A stretch of 7,349 bases of DNA from positions 1-7,349 of the forward strand of contig CAZKMQ010000043.1 of the NCBI GenBank assembly GCA_964554065.1, written 5' to 3'. The stretch is from CAZKMQ01 sp964554065. Its GTDB lineage: Bacteria; Patescibacteriota; Patescibacteriia; Magasanikbacterales; JBBTQS01. Below are positions 6,509-7,349 of this stretch, piece by piece (position 1 is the stretch's first letter; each line of letters opens with the position of its first letter). The notes below the pieces were generated by a model. The model saw only the letters and a list, made by a program, of their open reading frames with translations. It had not been told where the DNA came from and made no database searches. A program made the position numbers and the translations under genes.

Positions 6509-7349
6509 ACTAAATGGCGCTGTTTAAAATCGCTAATTGTTTTTTCAAGTCCAGTGTCAATTCCTACTTCAGGCTCCCAACCGATCAATTCTTTTGCTCG
6601 ACTAATATCTGGCTGACGACGCATAGGATCATCTTCACGAAACGCACCGGTTGTTTCAATTGAGCTGCTACTACCTGTAAGATCAATAACCCTCTGCGCG
6701 AGCTGCTTAATTGTATATTCATCTGGATTACCAATATTAATTGGACCAACAACATCTTCATTTGCACTCATTAGCAAAATAAGTCCACGTACGTTGTCAC
6801 TTACATAACAGAAGCTGCGAGTTTGAGACCCATCACCGTCTATACGGATAGGACTACCATTAAGAGCTGCTATAATGAAATTAGAAACAACACGACCATC
6901 ATTAAAGGCCATGCGTGGCCCATAGGTATTGAATATACGAGCAACTTTAATATCCAAATTGTGCGTGCGCTTATAATCAAAAAATAATGTTTCTGCAACA
7001 CGCTTGCCTTCGTCATAACAAGCCCTTGGCCCAATAGTATTCACTGCACCAAGATAGGTCTCCTTTTGTGGATGCTCTTCAGGATCGCCATACACCTCTG
7101 ATGTTGAAGCTTGCAATATCCGAGCTCCATGTTCACGTGCAAGACCAAGCATATTTATAACACCAACCGTGTTTGCCTTTACTGTGCGAATTGGATTCTT
7201 CTGATAGTGCACCGGAGACGCTGGACAAGCCAAGTTATAAATTTGATGCACAGGCTCTGCAATATGAATCGGCTCAATAATGTCATGATTCATGAAAACA
7301 AAGTTCGGATTAGATTCCAAATGTGCAATATTATCCCTGCTACTTGTCA
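6505..7349 (-). CDS. uxs: UDP-glucuronate decarboxylase (UDP-xylose synthase), N-terminus off the right edge
   Basis: An extended short-chain dehydrogenase/reductase that uses bound NAD to convert UDP-glucuronate to UDP-xylose and CO2. The open frame continues to the window edge: nine codons before the first in-frame TTG (7320) read TSSRDNIAH, which fits the family, so TTG is not the start. About 280 residues are visible; full enzymes are about 310-320, so the NAD-binding GxxGxxG segment is missing. Visible residues (numbered from the edge) include ACPASPVHY (40-48), TSEVYGDP (82-89), catalytic YDEGK (111-115, Tyr and Lys), RIFNTYGPRM (137-146), DGRVVSNFI (150-158) and SQTRSFCYVSD (174-184), followed by a conserved RRQPDI. 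The combination YDEGKR, NTYGPRM and QTRSF separates UXS from dTDP-glucose dehydratase and UDP-glucose epimerase. It ends TGA in an ATGA overlap with the first GT4 gene. Confidence 0.95.
   Translation of the reverse strand, partial: TSSRDNIAHLESNPNFVFMNHDIIEPIHIAEPVHQIYNLACPASPVHYQKNPIRTVKANTVGVINMLGLAREHGARILQASTSEVYGDPEEHPQKETYLGAVNTIGPRACYDEGKRVAETLFFDYKRTHNLDIKVARIFNTYGPRMAFNDGRVVSNFIIAALNGSPIRIDGDGSQTRSFCYVSDNVRGLILLMSANEDVVGPINIGNPDEYTIKQLAQRVIDLTGSSSSIETTGAFREDDPMRRQPDISRAKELIGWEPEVGIDTGLEKTISDFKQRHLV

Noticed and set aside
1053..6767. Minus-strand shadow frames at 1053-1259, 5329-5619 and 6585-6767
   Set aside because: They are out-of-frame readings inside the 514-residue transferase, the GT4 genes and the UDP-xylose synthase, with no family resemblance.
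6505..7320. TTG at 7320 as the true start of the UDP-xylose synthase
   Set aside because: The nine codons upstream in the same frame continue the family sequence to the edge, and the NAD-binding N-terminus is absent, so the gene is cut by the window.

Overview
The window is about 7.3 kb of densely packed, roughly 40% GC DNA (estimated from a few lines counted by hand). Every supported gene lies on the minus strand, so transcription runs from right to left. It reads as one polycistronic segment of a bacterial surface-glycan (exopolysaccharide, capsule or glycoprotein-sugar) cluster. There is no gene-free stretch. Both ends cut through genes, so the window looks like a whole contig or an internal cut of one.

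In transcription order it holds: (1) UDP-glucuronate decarboxylase (UDP-xylose synthase), with its start off the right edge; (2-5) four consecutive, mutually dissimilar GT4-type GT-B glycosyltransferases; (6) a 514-residue protein with motifs of the CDP-glycerol glycerophosphotransferase / surface-carbohydrate transferase group; (7) a NeuB-type nonulosonate (sialic-acid-family) synthase, broken by a frameshift and cut off near the left edge. Neighbouring genes overlap by 4 bp (ATGA, four junctions), 8 bp (one) or 14 bp (one), as expected for a translationally coupled operon. Most starts have no visible Shine-Dalgarno sequence.

Organism: the four GT4 proteins resemble, from memory of the families, those common in Candidate Phyla Radiation / Patescibacteria genomes, especially Parcubacteria. 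Examples are the 'GIYPPAIGGPATY' N-terminus, the 'MASYGG...LTLQEGDD' protein, the 'STQDPFYFGWIGWLLARKF' protein and the 'VHMNKEYVLLGG' protein. This is recognition rather than a search result. TGA ends four of the genes exactly where the next gene begins, so the standard bacterial code is used and the TGA-recoding lineages (Gracilibacteria, Absconditabacteria) are unlikely.

How the genes may work together (inference): UXS supplies UDP-xylose, NeuB makes a nine-carbon acidic sugar, the GT4 enzymes assemble an oligosaccharide, and the 514-residue GT-B protein adds an acidic or phosphate-linked group, possibly the NeuB product. Flippase, polymerase, UDP-glucose dehydrogenase and CMP-sugar synthetase are not visible and would lie outside the window.

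The left 250 bp carries two anomalies. One is a near-perfect 33-bp inverted repeat at the extreme end that overwrites neuB with its own reverse complement. The other is a frameshift in neuB best explained by loss of 10 bp between two short direct repeats. Both may be amplification or assembly damage. I see no sign of a wholly new kind of system; the most interesting biology is a xylose plus nonulosonate glycan operon in a probable CPR bacterium.
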